Assembly: GCF_019443505.1 (NCBI RefSeq)
Contig: NZ_CP080377.1
Location: 5,952,001-6,016,000, forward strand
Length of the DNA: 64,000 bases
Reading direction: 5' to 3'
From: Janthinobacterium sp. PAMC25594
GTDB taxonomy: Bacteria; Pseudomonadota; Gammaproteobacteria; Burkholderiales; Burkholderiaceae_D
Shown here: in pieces, positions 26,811-34,671 of the stretch
How positions within the stretch are numbered: position 1 is the first letter of the stretch
How the letters are laid out: each line of letters begins with the position of its first letter
Notes under the pieces: model-generated
Seen by the model: only the letters and a program-made list of their open reading frames with translations
What the model was told of the DNA's origin: nothing
The model's database searches: none
Program-made: the position numbers and the translations under genes

Positions 26811-28169
26811 TTATGCTGCCGGCAAGCTGATCTGAAACGCCAGGCCGCCGCCTTCGCGGTTGCGCACCTGCAATTCGGCGCCGTGGCGCAGCAGCACGCG
26901 GTCGACGATGGCCAGGCCCAGGCCGGCACCGTTGGCTTGCCCGCGCGCCGTGTCGAGGCGGGTGAACGGTTTCATCAGTTGCTCGATCTTTTCCGTCGGC
27001 ACGCCTGTGCCGTGGTCTTGCACCTCGATAATCACCTTTTTCGCGCCGTGGCTGGTGCGCAGATGGCAGGCGATATCGATTTCCGTCACGTCGCTGCCCG
27101 GCGTCTTGCCATAGCGGCGCGCATTCTCGATCAGGTTGTTCAGCACGCGGCGCAAGTCGGTGGGGTTGCCCATCGCATGCGCGCTTTCGGCGATGCTGGC
27201 ATTGATTTTCACGTCCGGCAGGCGCATCGCTTCGCGCGTCATGTCGAGCAGCAAGCCGCTCAAGTCCACGTCCGTAAAGCTCGACGTTTCCGTCGGCTTG
27301 GCATAGTCGAGGAACTGGCCGATGATGGCGTCCATCTGCCCGATGTCGGACTGGATGCCTTCGCGTGCCTCGTCCGACAGGTTGGCCATTTCCACTTCCA
27401 ACTGCATGCGCGCCAGCGGCGTGCGCAAGTCGTGCGAAATGCCGGCCAAAATCACGGCGCGGTCCGATTCCACCTGTTTCAAATCGTCGACCATCTGGTT
27501 GAAGCTGCGGTTCGCCTCGATGATTTCGATCGGGCCTTTTTCCGGCAGCGGCGCCGGCTGCTTGCCCTTGGCGATGTCGCGCGCGGCCGCCGTCAGGCGC
27601 GACAGCGGTAAATTGATCAGGCTGGAAATGATGGCCGCGCCCAGCAGCGACAGCAGGGACACCAGGCTGGCCCAGCCCAGCCACTGGAAGCCCGTCAGGC
27701 CGCGCAGGCGCTCGCGGTCCAGCATCAGCCAGTACTCGTCGTCATCGATCTTGAAGCTGACCCAGAAACCGGCCACGCCGTTGACGCGCGCGGAAAAGCG
27801 CGTGTCCTTGCCCAGCTTGGCTTTCACCTGCGCCTCGATCTCGGGCATCAGGTAATTGTCGGGCGGCGGCTCGATGCGGTCGTCCTCTTCCAGCGAGAAG
27901 ATGCGGATGCCTTCATTGCTGACGAGGTCGAACAGCAGCTCGCGCCGCAGCTCGGGCGCCGAGTGCGTGAGGGCCGCATGCGTGATGGTAACGACGGAAA
28001 TGATCTGGGCGGAAATCTGCTGCGCCTGCGGCTCGCGCTGGATGACGGAAATCATGCCGATCCAGGTGATCATGCTGACCGTGGTCAAGGTGCCGAGCAG
28101 CAAAAAGGTGCGCCAGAACAGGCCGCTTTTCAGCCGCGCCAGGCTGATATCGGGAACAAGCTTCATCAT
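26811..28169 (-). CDS. envZ: EnvZ-type sensor histidine kinase
   Basis: A 452-aa membrane kinase. A first TM helix (TFLLLGTLTTVSMITWIGMI) is followed by a periplasmic domain, a second TM (WASLVSLLSLLGAAIISSLI), HAMP (PLSRLTAAARDIAKG), the HisKA box (AGISHDLRTPLARMQLEVEM) and the ATPase domain (NLIENARRYG, DHGTGVP, GLGLAIVDRVLLRHGG-like). It lies 13 bases after the OmpR-type regulator gene on the same strand, forming the ompR-envZ operon for osmotic or envelope sensing. The assignment is by domain and order; exact signal unknown. Confidence 0.93.
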   Translation of the reverse strand: MMKLVPDISLARLKSGLFWRTFLLLGTLTTVSMITWIGMISVIQREPQAQQISAQIISVVTITHAALTHSAPELRRELLFDLVSNEGIRIFSLEEDDRIEPPPDNYLMPEIEAQVKAKLGKDTRFSARVNGVAGFWVSFKIDDDEYWLMLDRERLRGLTGFQWLGWASLVSLLSLLGAAIISSLINLPLSRLTAAARDIAKGKQPAPLPEKGPIEIIEANRSFNQMVDDLKQVESDRAVILAGISHDLRTPLARMQLEVEMANLSDEAREGIQSDIGQMDAIIGQFLDYAKPTETSSFTDVDLSGLLLDMTREAMRLPDVKINASIAESAHAMGNPTDLRRVLNNLIENARRYGKTPGSDVTEIDIACHLRTSHGAKKVIIEVQDHGTGVPTEKIEQLMKPFTRLDTARGQANGAGLGLAIVDRVLLRHGAELQVRNREGGGLAFQISLPAA

Positions 28170-28182
28170 GCCTCGCCTGCGA

Positions 28183-28953
28183 TCAGCGCGGCTGTCCGTC
28201 CGGGATGAAGACGTAACCGAGGCCCCACACGGTCTGGATGAACAGCGGGCTCGACGGGTCTGGTTCGATCAGTTTGCGCAGGCGCGAGATTTGCACGTCC
28301 AGGCTGCGGTCGAACACTTCGTATTCGCGGCCGCGCGCCAGTTCCATCAGTTTTTCGCGCGACAGCGGCTGGCGCGCATGGCGGGCAAACACTTTGAGTA
28401 CGGAAAACTCGCCTGTTGTCAGCGGCACCGTTTCGCCATTCTTTTTCAAGGTGCGCGTGCCCAGGTCCAGCACGAAGTCGCCGAATTCGAAGGTTTGCGG
28501 TGTTTCCGACGGTGCGCCCGGGATTTCATCGGGACCCTTGCGGCGCAGCACGGCGCCGATGCGGGCCACCAGTTCGCGCGGGTTGAACGGTTTTGGCAGG
28601 TAGTCGTCGGCACCCATTTCCAGGCCCACGATGCGGTCCACGTCCTCGCCCTTGGCCGTCAGCATGATGATCGGCGTCTGGTCGCCCGCGCCGCGCAGGC
28701 GGCGGCAGATCGACAGGCCGTCTTCGCCGGGCAGCATCAAATCGAGCACCAGCAAGTCGTAGCGTTCGCGCAGCCACAGCTTGTTCATGGCCGTCGCGCT
28801 CTCTGCCGTGAAGACATTGAAACCCTGTTCGGTCAGGTAGCGGCGCAGCAGGTCGCGCAGGCGCACATCGTCATCAACCACCATGATTTTTGCCTGGTGG
28901 CCGTGGATCGATTGCGTAGTCGTGTTGCTGCCGGAAGTGGAGGTTGTGGTCAT
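28183..28953 (-). CDS. ompR: OmpR-type response regulator
   Basis: A 256-aa two-component regulator. The receiver has the acidic pair VVDDDVRLRD, the phospho-Asp in LLVLDLMLPGEDG, Thr in IMLTAKGED and Lys in DYLPKPFNPREL. The winged-helix output domain has LTTGEFSVLKVFARHARQPLSREKLMELARGREY-type sequence and RLRKLIEPDPSSPLFIQTVWGLGYVF. A Ser/Thr-rich extension of ~20 residues precedes the receiver. First gene of the ompR-envZ operon; tandem 10-base repeats upstream may be its own binding site. Confidence 0.95.
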   Translation of the reverse strand: MTTTSTSGSNTTTQSIHGHQAKIMVVDDDVRLRDLLRRYLTEQGFNVFTAESATAMNKLWLRERYDLLVLDLMLPGEDGLSICRRLRGAGDQTPIIMLTAKGEDVDRIVGLEMGADDYLPKPFNPRELVARIGAVLRRKGPDEIPGAPSETPQTFEFGDFVLDLGTRTLKKNGETVPLTTGEFSVLKVFARHARQPLSREKLMELARGREYEVFDRSLDVQISRLRKLIEPDPSSPLFIQTVWGLGYVFIPDGQPR

Positions 28954-29030
28954 TTAAGGTGTCGTGTTATCTTATATTAGTTGCTATAGTAACGCCTCGC
29001 GCGGCGTCGGCAAGGGGGGATGGCGACCCA

Positions 29031-29050
29031 TTACAAAGTGTTACAAACTT
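29031..29050. promoter_or_regulatory. Tandem TTACAAA repeats, candidate OmpR box
   Basis: TTACAAAGTG followed directly by TTACAAACTT gives two half-sites with a 10-base period, as OmpR-family dimers need, and continues with a weaker TACCCAATTA. It lies in the gap between the divergent ompR and the small exported-protein gene, so it could control either. Inferred from pattern. Confidence 0.45.
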
Positions 29051-29148
29051 TACCCAATTACTCTTACTGCACCGTGTAAAGCATCATACACTGGGGCCAC
29101 AGTGGAAATCAGCTTTAAGTTTATACGGCATCGCGGAAGAGGAACTCA

Positions 29149-29544
29149 ATGAATATCTTTACTAAAAAAATTCACACCGCTCCCAGCGCAGCTATTGCCG
29201 CACGTACGACTGTGCTGTCCGCATTCGCCGTTTGCTCCGTGTTTGCCGCCAGCCTGGCGCTGGCACAGAACCAGCCGCCGCCACGCCGTGACGACCAGCC
29301 GCAAGTGCAGGCCCAGCGCTATGAACAGGTACAGCGCAGCAATAGCAATAGCAATGATACGCGACTGCGCGAACAGCGTGACGCACGCAGCTTCGACACG
29401 CGTGCCGAAGAGCAGCGTCGCGCCAGCGAAGGCGCCGACGCCTCGCGCCGCACGGGCCGCATGACGCCCGACGAGCGGCGCGACCTGCGCCGCCAGATCA
29501 ATGAAGTGGGGCAGGATATTTACTCGAATCCGCCGCGCCGCTAG
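29149..29544 (+). CDS. Small exported basic protein
   Basis: A 131-aa protein with a signal peptide (about residues 1-40, ending SLALAQ), a Pro/Gln-rich and Ser-Asn-repeat linker (SNSNSND), and a charged Arg-rich tail with the segment MTPDERRDLRRQINE. That tail recurs in small exported proteins of Oxalobacteraceae as I recall, without known function. AGAGGAA precedes ATG 29149. It is divergent from ompR and may be under OmpR control. Confidence 0.75.
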   Translation: MNIFTKKIHTAPSAAIAARTTVLSAFAVCSVFAASLALAQNQPPPRRDDQPQVQAQRYEQVQRSNSNSNDTRLREQRDARSFDTRAEEQRRASEGADASRRTGRMTPDERRDLRRQINEVGQDIYSNPPRR

Positions 29545-29711
29545 TTACTTAGGCATCGCGCACCCCATCCGACAGGGCCATCTCGCAAGACATGGCCCTG
29601 TTGGCATCTGGCAAGCACATTTTTGCCGAGTCGGGCACATCGCCACGCCCCGTGATATTGTTCTAGTGCACTGAAACAATTCTCTGAATGTGTTGCCGGG
29701 GGAGGCAAGGC

Positions 29712-31571
29712 GTGAGCGACGACGACACACCCGTTCCTGAGGCGGCCCCCGCAGGCTGCCTGCCGCACGGCATCGTCCAGCGCGACGAGGGCGTGTTTTT
29801 GGACCTGTCGCTGGCGCCCGCGCAGTTGCGCGCCGCCGTCGACCAGTTGTTCCAGTCGGGGCAGCTGCTGGCCGGTCTCGACTACGCTTTGTTCCTGCTG
29901 ACCCTGTTCCATGCCCCCGCGCCCCGCGCCGCGCCCAAGAGCGACGCCTTGCTGCGCATTGCCGCCCGTGTGGCGCCATTCCCGCCCCAGCGCCGCGCGC
30001 TGTATAAACAGGTCAAGATCCGCGGCGACAGCGCCGAATTTTACTTTGAAGCGCTCTCTGCCGACTCGGATGGCCAGGTGCCGGCACGCCGCGAGTTTGA
30101 CGAGCTGGTAGCCGACCTGTGGTGCAAGGGCGTGCGCTATGGCATCGATGGCGCGGCCGTGCGCGCCATTCTCGGCAGCGGCAAGGCCGAGCGCATCACG
30201 GTGGCGCGGGCGCTGCCGCCGCAGCCGGGGCGCGACGCCCGGCTGATGGAAGTGTCGCAAGGCATCCACCGCGACGATGCGCCGCGCGAACGCTCCGATG
30301 GCCGCCTGGATTTGCTCAGTTTCAAGAACCGTTTTCCGCAAGTGAAAAAACACGCGCGCCTGTTGCGGCTGCTGCCCGGTGCACCCGGCTTGCCCGGCTA
30401 CGACCTGGACGGCACGCTGCTGCCGCCGCCCGCGCCGCTGGAGCTGGACCCGGCGGCGGTGGCAGGGGTGGGCATGGCCGTCGAACGCTTCAGCGATGGC
30501 GATTACGTGGTCGCCACCCAGAATGGCTATGTGAATGTCGATGCGCACGGCAAGCTCTCCATCGAAAACAAGATCGTCAGCCGCGAAGGCGTCAGCAGCC
30601 GTACCACGGGCAATTTGAAGTTGCGCGCCGCGTACGAGGAATATGGCGATGTGCAGGAGCAGCGCCAGCTCGACGGCAGCGACATCACCATCCATGGCGA
30701 CGTGTACGGCCATCTGCACTCGCATGGCGGGCTGATATGGCTGCAGCGCAATCTGGTGGGCGGCACGGCCTTCAACGAGCACGGCGACGTGCGCGTCGAG
30801 GGCGTCGCTTCCGGTTCCGTGTTGCAGGCGCTGAGCGGCGAAGTCCGCGTGAAGCGCGCGGAAAGCTGCGTCATCGCCGGCACGCGCGTGGTGATCGACA
30901 GCGCCAGCAATTGCGAGATCATCGCCGACGAGGTCGTCATCGAGCTGGCCGAAGGCTGCGCCGTGGCGGCACGCACCATCCGCATCGGCAGCGCCGGTCC
31001 CCGCAAGCAGGTGGAGATGCTGCTGTTCCCGCTGGCGCCCGATTTGAGCGCGCTGGAGCAACAGATCGCGGAAAGCCTGGCGAAGGCCGCGCACTACCAG
31101 CAGCTGCAGCACAAGCGCCAGCAGGAAATCGATGCCATCGCGCAATTGCCGGAAGTGCGCAACTACCTGGCCCTGGCGGGCCAGCTGCGGCGCGGCGAGC
31201 TGCAGCTGCAGCCGGCGCAGCAGTTGCAGTACGACAAGCTGGCGGCGCGCATCGCCCCCGTATTGAAGGAAGTGGCGCGCCTGCGCGTGGAAGTGAAACA
31301 GTCGGAAATCCTGCACGCGCAGATGCTGGCCCTGGTGGCGCAAGTGCGCCAGCAGCGGCAAGCGACGGCCGGCCAGTCGCGCTGCAGCCTGGGGCTGGTC
31401 GACGGTGAAACGGCCGTGCGCGCCATGGTCGTGCCGCCCGGCCCGGCCAAGGTCTACGACCGGCCGCCGAAGGAGATCAAGGCGCTGTTGCGCAGCGCCA
31501 CGCCGGCCACGCAGAGCGTGTTTGCGGACAGCACAGGCAGCCTGGAGTGGACCTACCAGCCGCCACCCTGA
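29712..31571 (+). CDS. FapA/DUF342 family protein
   Basis: A 619-aa protein of the FapA (DUF342) family. The N-terminal FapA domain contains GIVQRDEGVFLDL and GTLLP-like DGTLLPPPAPLEL; the middle carries a right-handed beta-helix type repeat region (VNVDAHGKLSIENKIVS, ITIHGDVYGHLHSHGGLIW, VRVEGVASGSVLQAL, CEIIADEVVIELAEGC), and the C-terminus is a coiled coil (about residues 445-560). GTG 29712 has GGGGGAGG 7 bases upstream. Family members are cytosolic and linked to surface structures or cell-shape signalling; the precise role here is unknown. Confidence 0.85.
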   Translation: MSDDDTPVPEAAPAGCLPHGIVQRDEGVFLDLSLAPAQLRAAVDQLFQSGQLLAGLDYALFLLTLFHAPAPRAAPKSDALLRIAARVAPFPPQRRALYKQVKIRGDSAEFYFEALSADSDGQVPARREFDELVADLWCKGVRYGIDGAAVRAILGSGKAERITVARALPPQPGRDARLMEVSQGIHRDDAPRERSDGRLDLLSFKNRFPQVKKHARLLRLLPGAPGLPGYDLDGTLLPPPAPLELDPAAVAGVGMAVERFSDGDYVVATQNGYVNVDAHGKLSIENKIVSREGVSSRTTGNLKLRAAYEEYGDVQEQRQLDGSDITIHGDVYGHLHSHGGLIWLQRNLVGGTAFNEHGDVRVEGVASGSVLQALSGEVRVKRAESCVIAGTRVVIDSASNCEIIADEVVIELAEGCAVAARTIRIGSAGPRKQVEMLLFPLAPDLSALEQQIAESLAKAAHYQQLQHKRQQEIDAIAQLPEVRNYLALAGQLRRGELQLQPAQQLQYDKLAARIAPVLKEVARLRVEVKQSEILHAQMLALVAQVRQQRQATAGQSRCSLGLVDGETAVRAMVVPPGPAKVYDRPPKEIKALLRSATPATQSVFADSTGSLEWTYQPPP

Positions 31572-31970
31572 TCAGTCGATCACCTTGCCACGTGATTGCT
31601 TGAGCACGCTGTGCGTGCTCTTGCTGTCGAGGCGGCGCCGCTGCGAGCTGCGCGTGGGCTTGGTGGCGCGGCGCACGGCGGGCAAAAAGGTGACGCTGTC
31701 GATGATTTCCTGCAAGCGCCGCAAGGCTTCTTCCTTGTTCTGTTCCTGGCTGCGCGACTGCTGCGCCTTGAGCACCAGCACGCCATCCTTGCTGATGCGG
31801 CTGTCGCGCAGGGCCAGCAGGCGCTCCTTGTACGCTTCCGGCAGCGACGAGGCGGCGATGGGGAAGCGCAAATGGATGGCGCTGGACACCTTGTTGACAT
31901 TCTGCCCGCCCGGCCCTTGGGCGCGGATGGCGGAAAATTCAACTTCAGCGGGATTGACGAGGTGTTGCAT
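31572..31970 (-). CDS. arfB: Alternative ribosome-rescue factor ArfB (peptidyl-tRNA hydrolase)
   Basis: A 132-aa protein with the release-factor GGQ motif (RAQGPGGQNVNKV) and the Lys/Arg-rich C-terminal tail (RRATKPTRSSQRRRLDSKSTHSVLKQSRGK) that reaches into the empty mRNA channel. It frees stalled ribosomes by hydrolysing peptidyl-tRNA. ATG 31970 fits the family start (MQHLVNPAEVEF); a longer in-frame ORF upstream is not needed. Converges on the FapA-like gene with no gap. Confidence 0.95.
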   Translation of the reverse strand: MQHLVNPAEVEFSAIRAQGPGGQNVNKVSSAIHLRFPIAASSLPEAYKERLLALRDSRISKDGVLVLKAQQSRSQEQNKEEALRRLQEIIDSVTFLPAVRRATKPTRSSQRRRLDSKSTHSVLKQSRGKVID

Positions 31971-32166
31971 GGCCTGCCTGTGGGGAAACGATGTGGGTAT
32001 TGTAAGGGAAGTTGGCTGCGCCGGCGCAAGCCTGGGCAGTGAGGGTACGCATGCCTTCCGGGAAAGTTGATGTTTCTCAACGCCGCCTGCGGTGATGCTG
32101 GTTAGCATGGGGCCAACGTTGCGCCACTGCGCATCCTGGCAGCGCTTACCGGATGAAAGGAACACC

Positions 32167-32319
32167 ATGCAGCCCACGACGACGCCTGATGCCGCAACCG
32201 CGCAATACCTGACGCAGTACTTGAGCTTCCGGTTGGGCGGCCTGGAATACGGCCTCGATTACCGCTGCGTGCGGGAATTGCGCCCGCTGAAGGAACTCGA
32301 CCGCTTTTCCGAGGAAAAT
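32167..32319 (+). pseudogene. cheW: cheW, 5' part, interrupted by the island
   Basis: The first 51 codons of a CheW coupling protein (YLSFRLGGLEYGLDYRCVREL), which links chemoreceptors to CheA. After the codons for LDRFSE the reading frame enters the mobile element and meets a stop at 32358. The remaining two thirds of the gene begins at about 60697 with FSEGEVL. ATG 32167 has GAAAGGA upstream. The truncated product lacks most of the two CheW barrels and should be inactive. Confidence 0.92.
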
Positions 32320-32434
32320 GTAACCTCAAATAGATGTTACAAGCGATTTCAACTATGAAAAATTACGGTATCAAAAAATAGTGTTACCGTAAATTGTCAT
32401 AGAAGATGAGATTATTGTCACAGAAGATGAGATT
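32320..32434. repeat. Left-end repeat structure of the island
   Basis: Three nested signals occur within 115 bases: GTAAC/GTTAC arms (32320-32324, 32336-32340), an inverted repeat TTACGGTA/TACCGTAA (32363-32370, 32385-32392), and two tandem 21-base units (32393-32413 and 32414-32434) that differ at one base. This resembles core and arm sites for tyrosine recombinases. The roles are inferred. Confidence 0.6.
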
Positions 32435-32755
32435 GGGATCATCATTTAAATGCGATCTATCTCCTATGAGAACCTGTTCAGATTCGTCGAAAATGCCGTG
32501 TTAGGTAGGTGTAACCACGCCGAAATTGGGGGGTAATTAGGTGGGTAGTTAAGAAGGTGAATTTGCTGGCGAGCCGGCAGACATTTAGCACCAGAGTGCC
32601 TGCTTTCCCTATTCTTGCGTGGAGACCACGCCGATGATCAGCTGCAGGAACAACCTGGCGCCGGCCAGGCGCTGGCCAGCAGCATGCGCACGCCGTCGAC
32701 GTGGTGCTGGACACTGCGGCGCGCCGACCGCGCGGACTGCGGATCCCGCCGCTGA
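32435..32755. other. Left-end non-coding stretch with a GC-rich fragment
   Basis: No supported gene. Bases 32632-32720 are GC-rich and align with 35280-35370 further inside the island at roughly three bases in four (shared CAGGAACAA, CCGGCCAGGCGC, CGCCGTCGAC). They look like remnants of one chromosomal sequence carried twice. Confidence 0.5.
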
Positions 32756-34060
32756 CTATTGTGCCCCGACTTTGCTTATCAAACCAGAGGGCCACAAAGA
32801 TCTGGATACTATCGTAAATGTTTTTTGCTGATTATCCATTTCGCCTGATTCTATATCGTAGTAATGGTGTGTTATTTCATACTTATTGAATGCCTCAGGA
32901 GGAAGCTTATGGATAGCGAAAGGGTTGTGATAAATCTGCAAACCATCAACATGCGTTTCGAAATACATGGAATTTTCCGTTAGTTCATACAATGCCCCAA
33001 TTTGTTCATGATACCGACAACACCTGATTGAACGAGGTGTATTGGTTTGAGAAATAGCTTTCCCAATTGTGGCTATTGTGGAGAAAATTACGGCGCTGAT
33101 ATGCTTATATTTATCACTTGTGAATATGCCGAGCGGCAGCGATACATTCTCTTTTTTTATAACGGTAGGAATATCTATTTCCTCCCAAGTGTTGTTTTTA
33201 TATATTCCCTTGCCATACAGAACTCTAATAATAGCTTCGTTATTTTTGGTGGAGAACATAGGCTGTTCAAACGGCGCAACGGCGACTATAAAGGGGGCGC
33301 CTTCGACATGGTTGAGCTTGGAGTAAGATGACATAAATTTTTTATGCTTTCCATCAACGGCATTAAGAATTCTGACGCACGCGAAATTCAAGAAATCCGT
33401 ATCATTCTTTATCTTTTGAGGTTCCCACTCAGGCGGTGAATCATTAGCGTGGTTTGCAGTAACCGCTTCAATATTGAGTACTTTACCAGTCTTGGTTTTT
33501 ACTGAGAAGTCAGGGGCCGGCTTGGAAAAGTCAACTTCCATCTCCAAATCTTTGAAGCATTGAAAAAGATATATTTCCCAAAAAGATGAGTTGAAAGTTG
33601 TCTGAAACTCCTTGTCAAGTTTATTGTCTCTATCTTCAAATCCGCTGGCCCACCGAGATATGATTTGCCGTTCTTCCTCGTACTCTTCACTCATCAAAGT
33701 CTTGAAGTGCGGATGAATCATATTCACATCACACTTCAAAGCCCCGAAGAGGTTTAGCGGTTTTTTTTCTATTCTAAATTCAGGATTAATGTAGAATCTT
33801 CCCAGATTGAAATGACGGGCTACGAATTTCAGAATGTCGAATCTTGCAAGATCGGCCTTGTCTGCTCCAAAATCCTGATTCAGCCTAACAAGGTGTTTAA
33901 ACATGAGTTGCTTAGGTCCAGAACCGCCGCTAACGTCAATCCACGTGTGATTCATAGCACCGGCAAACTCAGTCTCTTCAAAATAGAGGCTCCTAAGCAT
34001 GTCTCTAAATTTCGCATTTCCCCAACGAGCCGCATCGAGCTCTTCAAGGATAAATTGCAA
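32756..34060 (-). CDS. Hypothetical protein, possible PD-(D/E)xK nuclease fold
   Basis: A 434-aa protein unknown to me. The middle has FNSSFWEIYLFQCFKDLEME followed by APDF and LNIEAVTAN. This order (helix, Asp in a beta-hairpin, Glu on the next strand) recalls PD-(D/E)xK nucleases, although the Lys is not obvious. The ORF begins at a TTG. The 21 codons before it read on in the same frame from an ATG at 34137 or 34134 (MREISEPISLEII...) but are cut off by a TAA at 34077, so the gene may carry an early nonsense mutation. AT-rich, like the rest of the island. A defence role is possible but unproven. Confidence 0.6.
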   Translation of the reverse strand: MQFILEELDAARWGNAKFRDMLRSLYFEETEFAGAMNHTWIDVSGGSGPKQLMFKHLVRLNQDFGADKADLARFDILKFVARHFNLGRFYINPEFRIEKKPLNLFGALKCDVNMIHPHFKTLMSEEYEEERQIISRWASGFEDRDNKLDKEFQTTFNSSFWEIYLFQCFKDLEMEVDFSKPAPDFSVKTKTGKVLNIEAVTANHANDSPPEWEPQKIKNDTDFLNFACVRILNAVDGKHKKFMSSYSKLNHVEGAPFIVAVAPFEQPMFSTKNNEAIIRVLYGKGIYKNNTWEEIDIPTVIKKENVSLPLGIFTSDKYKHISAVIFSTIATIGKAISQTNTPRSIRCCRYHEQIGALYELTENSMYFETHVDGLQIYHNPFAIHKLPPEAFNKYEITHHYYDIESGEMDNQQKTFTIVSRSLWPSGLISKVGAQ

Positions 34061-34325
34061 GGCAACTTGAGAGCTACGTTATTTAGATTTTATGTTCTCA
34101 ATGATTTCTAACGAAATAGGTTCAGAAATTTCTCTCATCATTTGTTCTTAACTTTCTTGAAATTTATCAAGCTCGCTTCCCTCATATCTTCATTGCAAGT
34201 CATGTCTTGCGGAATTTTGCATTTCGAGTATCATACCTAAGTCAGCCTCATTCAGATAAATGTATTTGGTAATTCTGCTAAAATTTAGTAAAGTGCAATC
34301 AATCATTAACCGAACGAAGGAACTC

Positions 34326-34622
34326 ATGTCTACTTATCAGGAATACATGGCAAAAATCGCCGAACTTCAACAACTCGCGGAAATTTCACGTGGAAAAGAA
34401 ATCGCAGGTGCAAAAGAACAAATTGCTTCGATCATGAAGGAGTATGGTTTGACTGTAGATGATCTTAGAGATGGCCGGTCTAAGCCCGTAAAGGCATTGA
34501 AGGCTCATAAGCCCGTCGTAGCAAAGTATCGTGACGACGCAACAGGCGACACCTGGTCTGGCCGAGGACGTGCCCCGCGTTGGCTCGCCGGCAAAGATAA
34601 GAACGATTTCCTGATCAAGTGA
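34326..34622 (+). CDS. H-NS-family nucleoid protein
   Basis: A 98-aa H-NS homologue: an N-terminal dimerising coiled coil ([20 protein letters not shown]) and a C-terminal DNA-binding domain ending [20 protein letters not shown], the proteobacterial H-NS signature. It binds AT-rich DNA in the minor groove and would silence foreign genes, here probably the AT-rich cargo of its own island. GAAGGA precedes ATG 34326. Single-gene unit with its own terminator. Confidence 0.93.
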   Translation: MSTYQEYMAKIAELQQLAEISRGKEIAGAKEQIASIMKEYGLTVDDLRDGRSKPVKALKAHKPVVAKYRDDATGDTWSGRGRAPRWLAGKDKNDFLIK

Positions 34623-34647
34623 TCACGACTCAGTTGATACGAACATG

Positions 34648-34671
34648 AAAAGCATCTAAGGGTGCTTTTTT
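34648..34671 (+). terminator. Terminator after the H-NS-like gene
   Basis: AAAGCATC pairs with GGTGCTTT (one G-T pair) around a 4-base loop, followed by a T-run, 26 bases after the stop codon. Confidence 0.8.
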
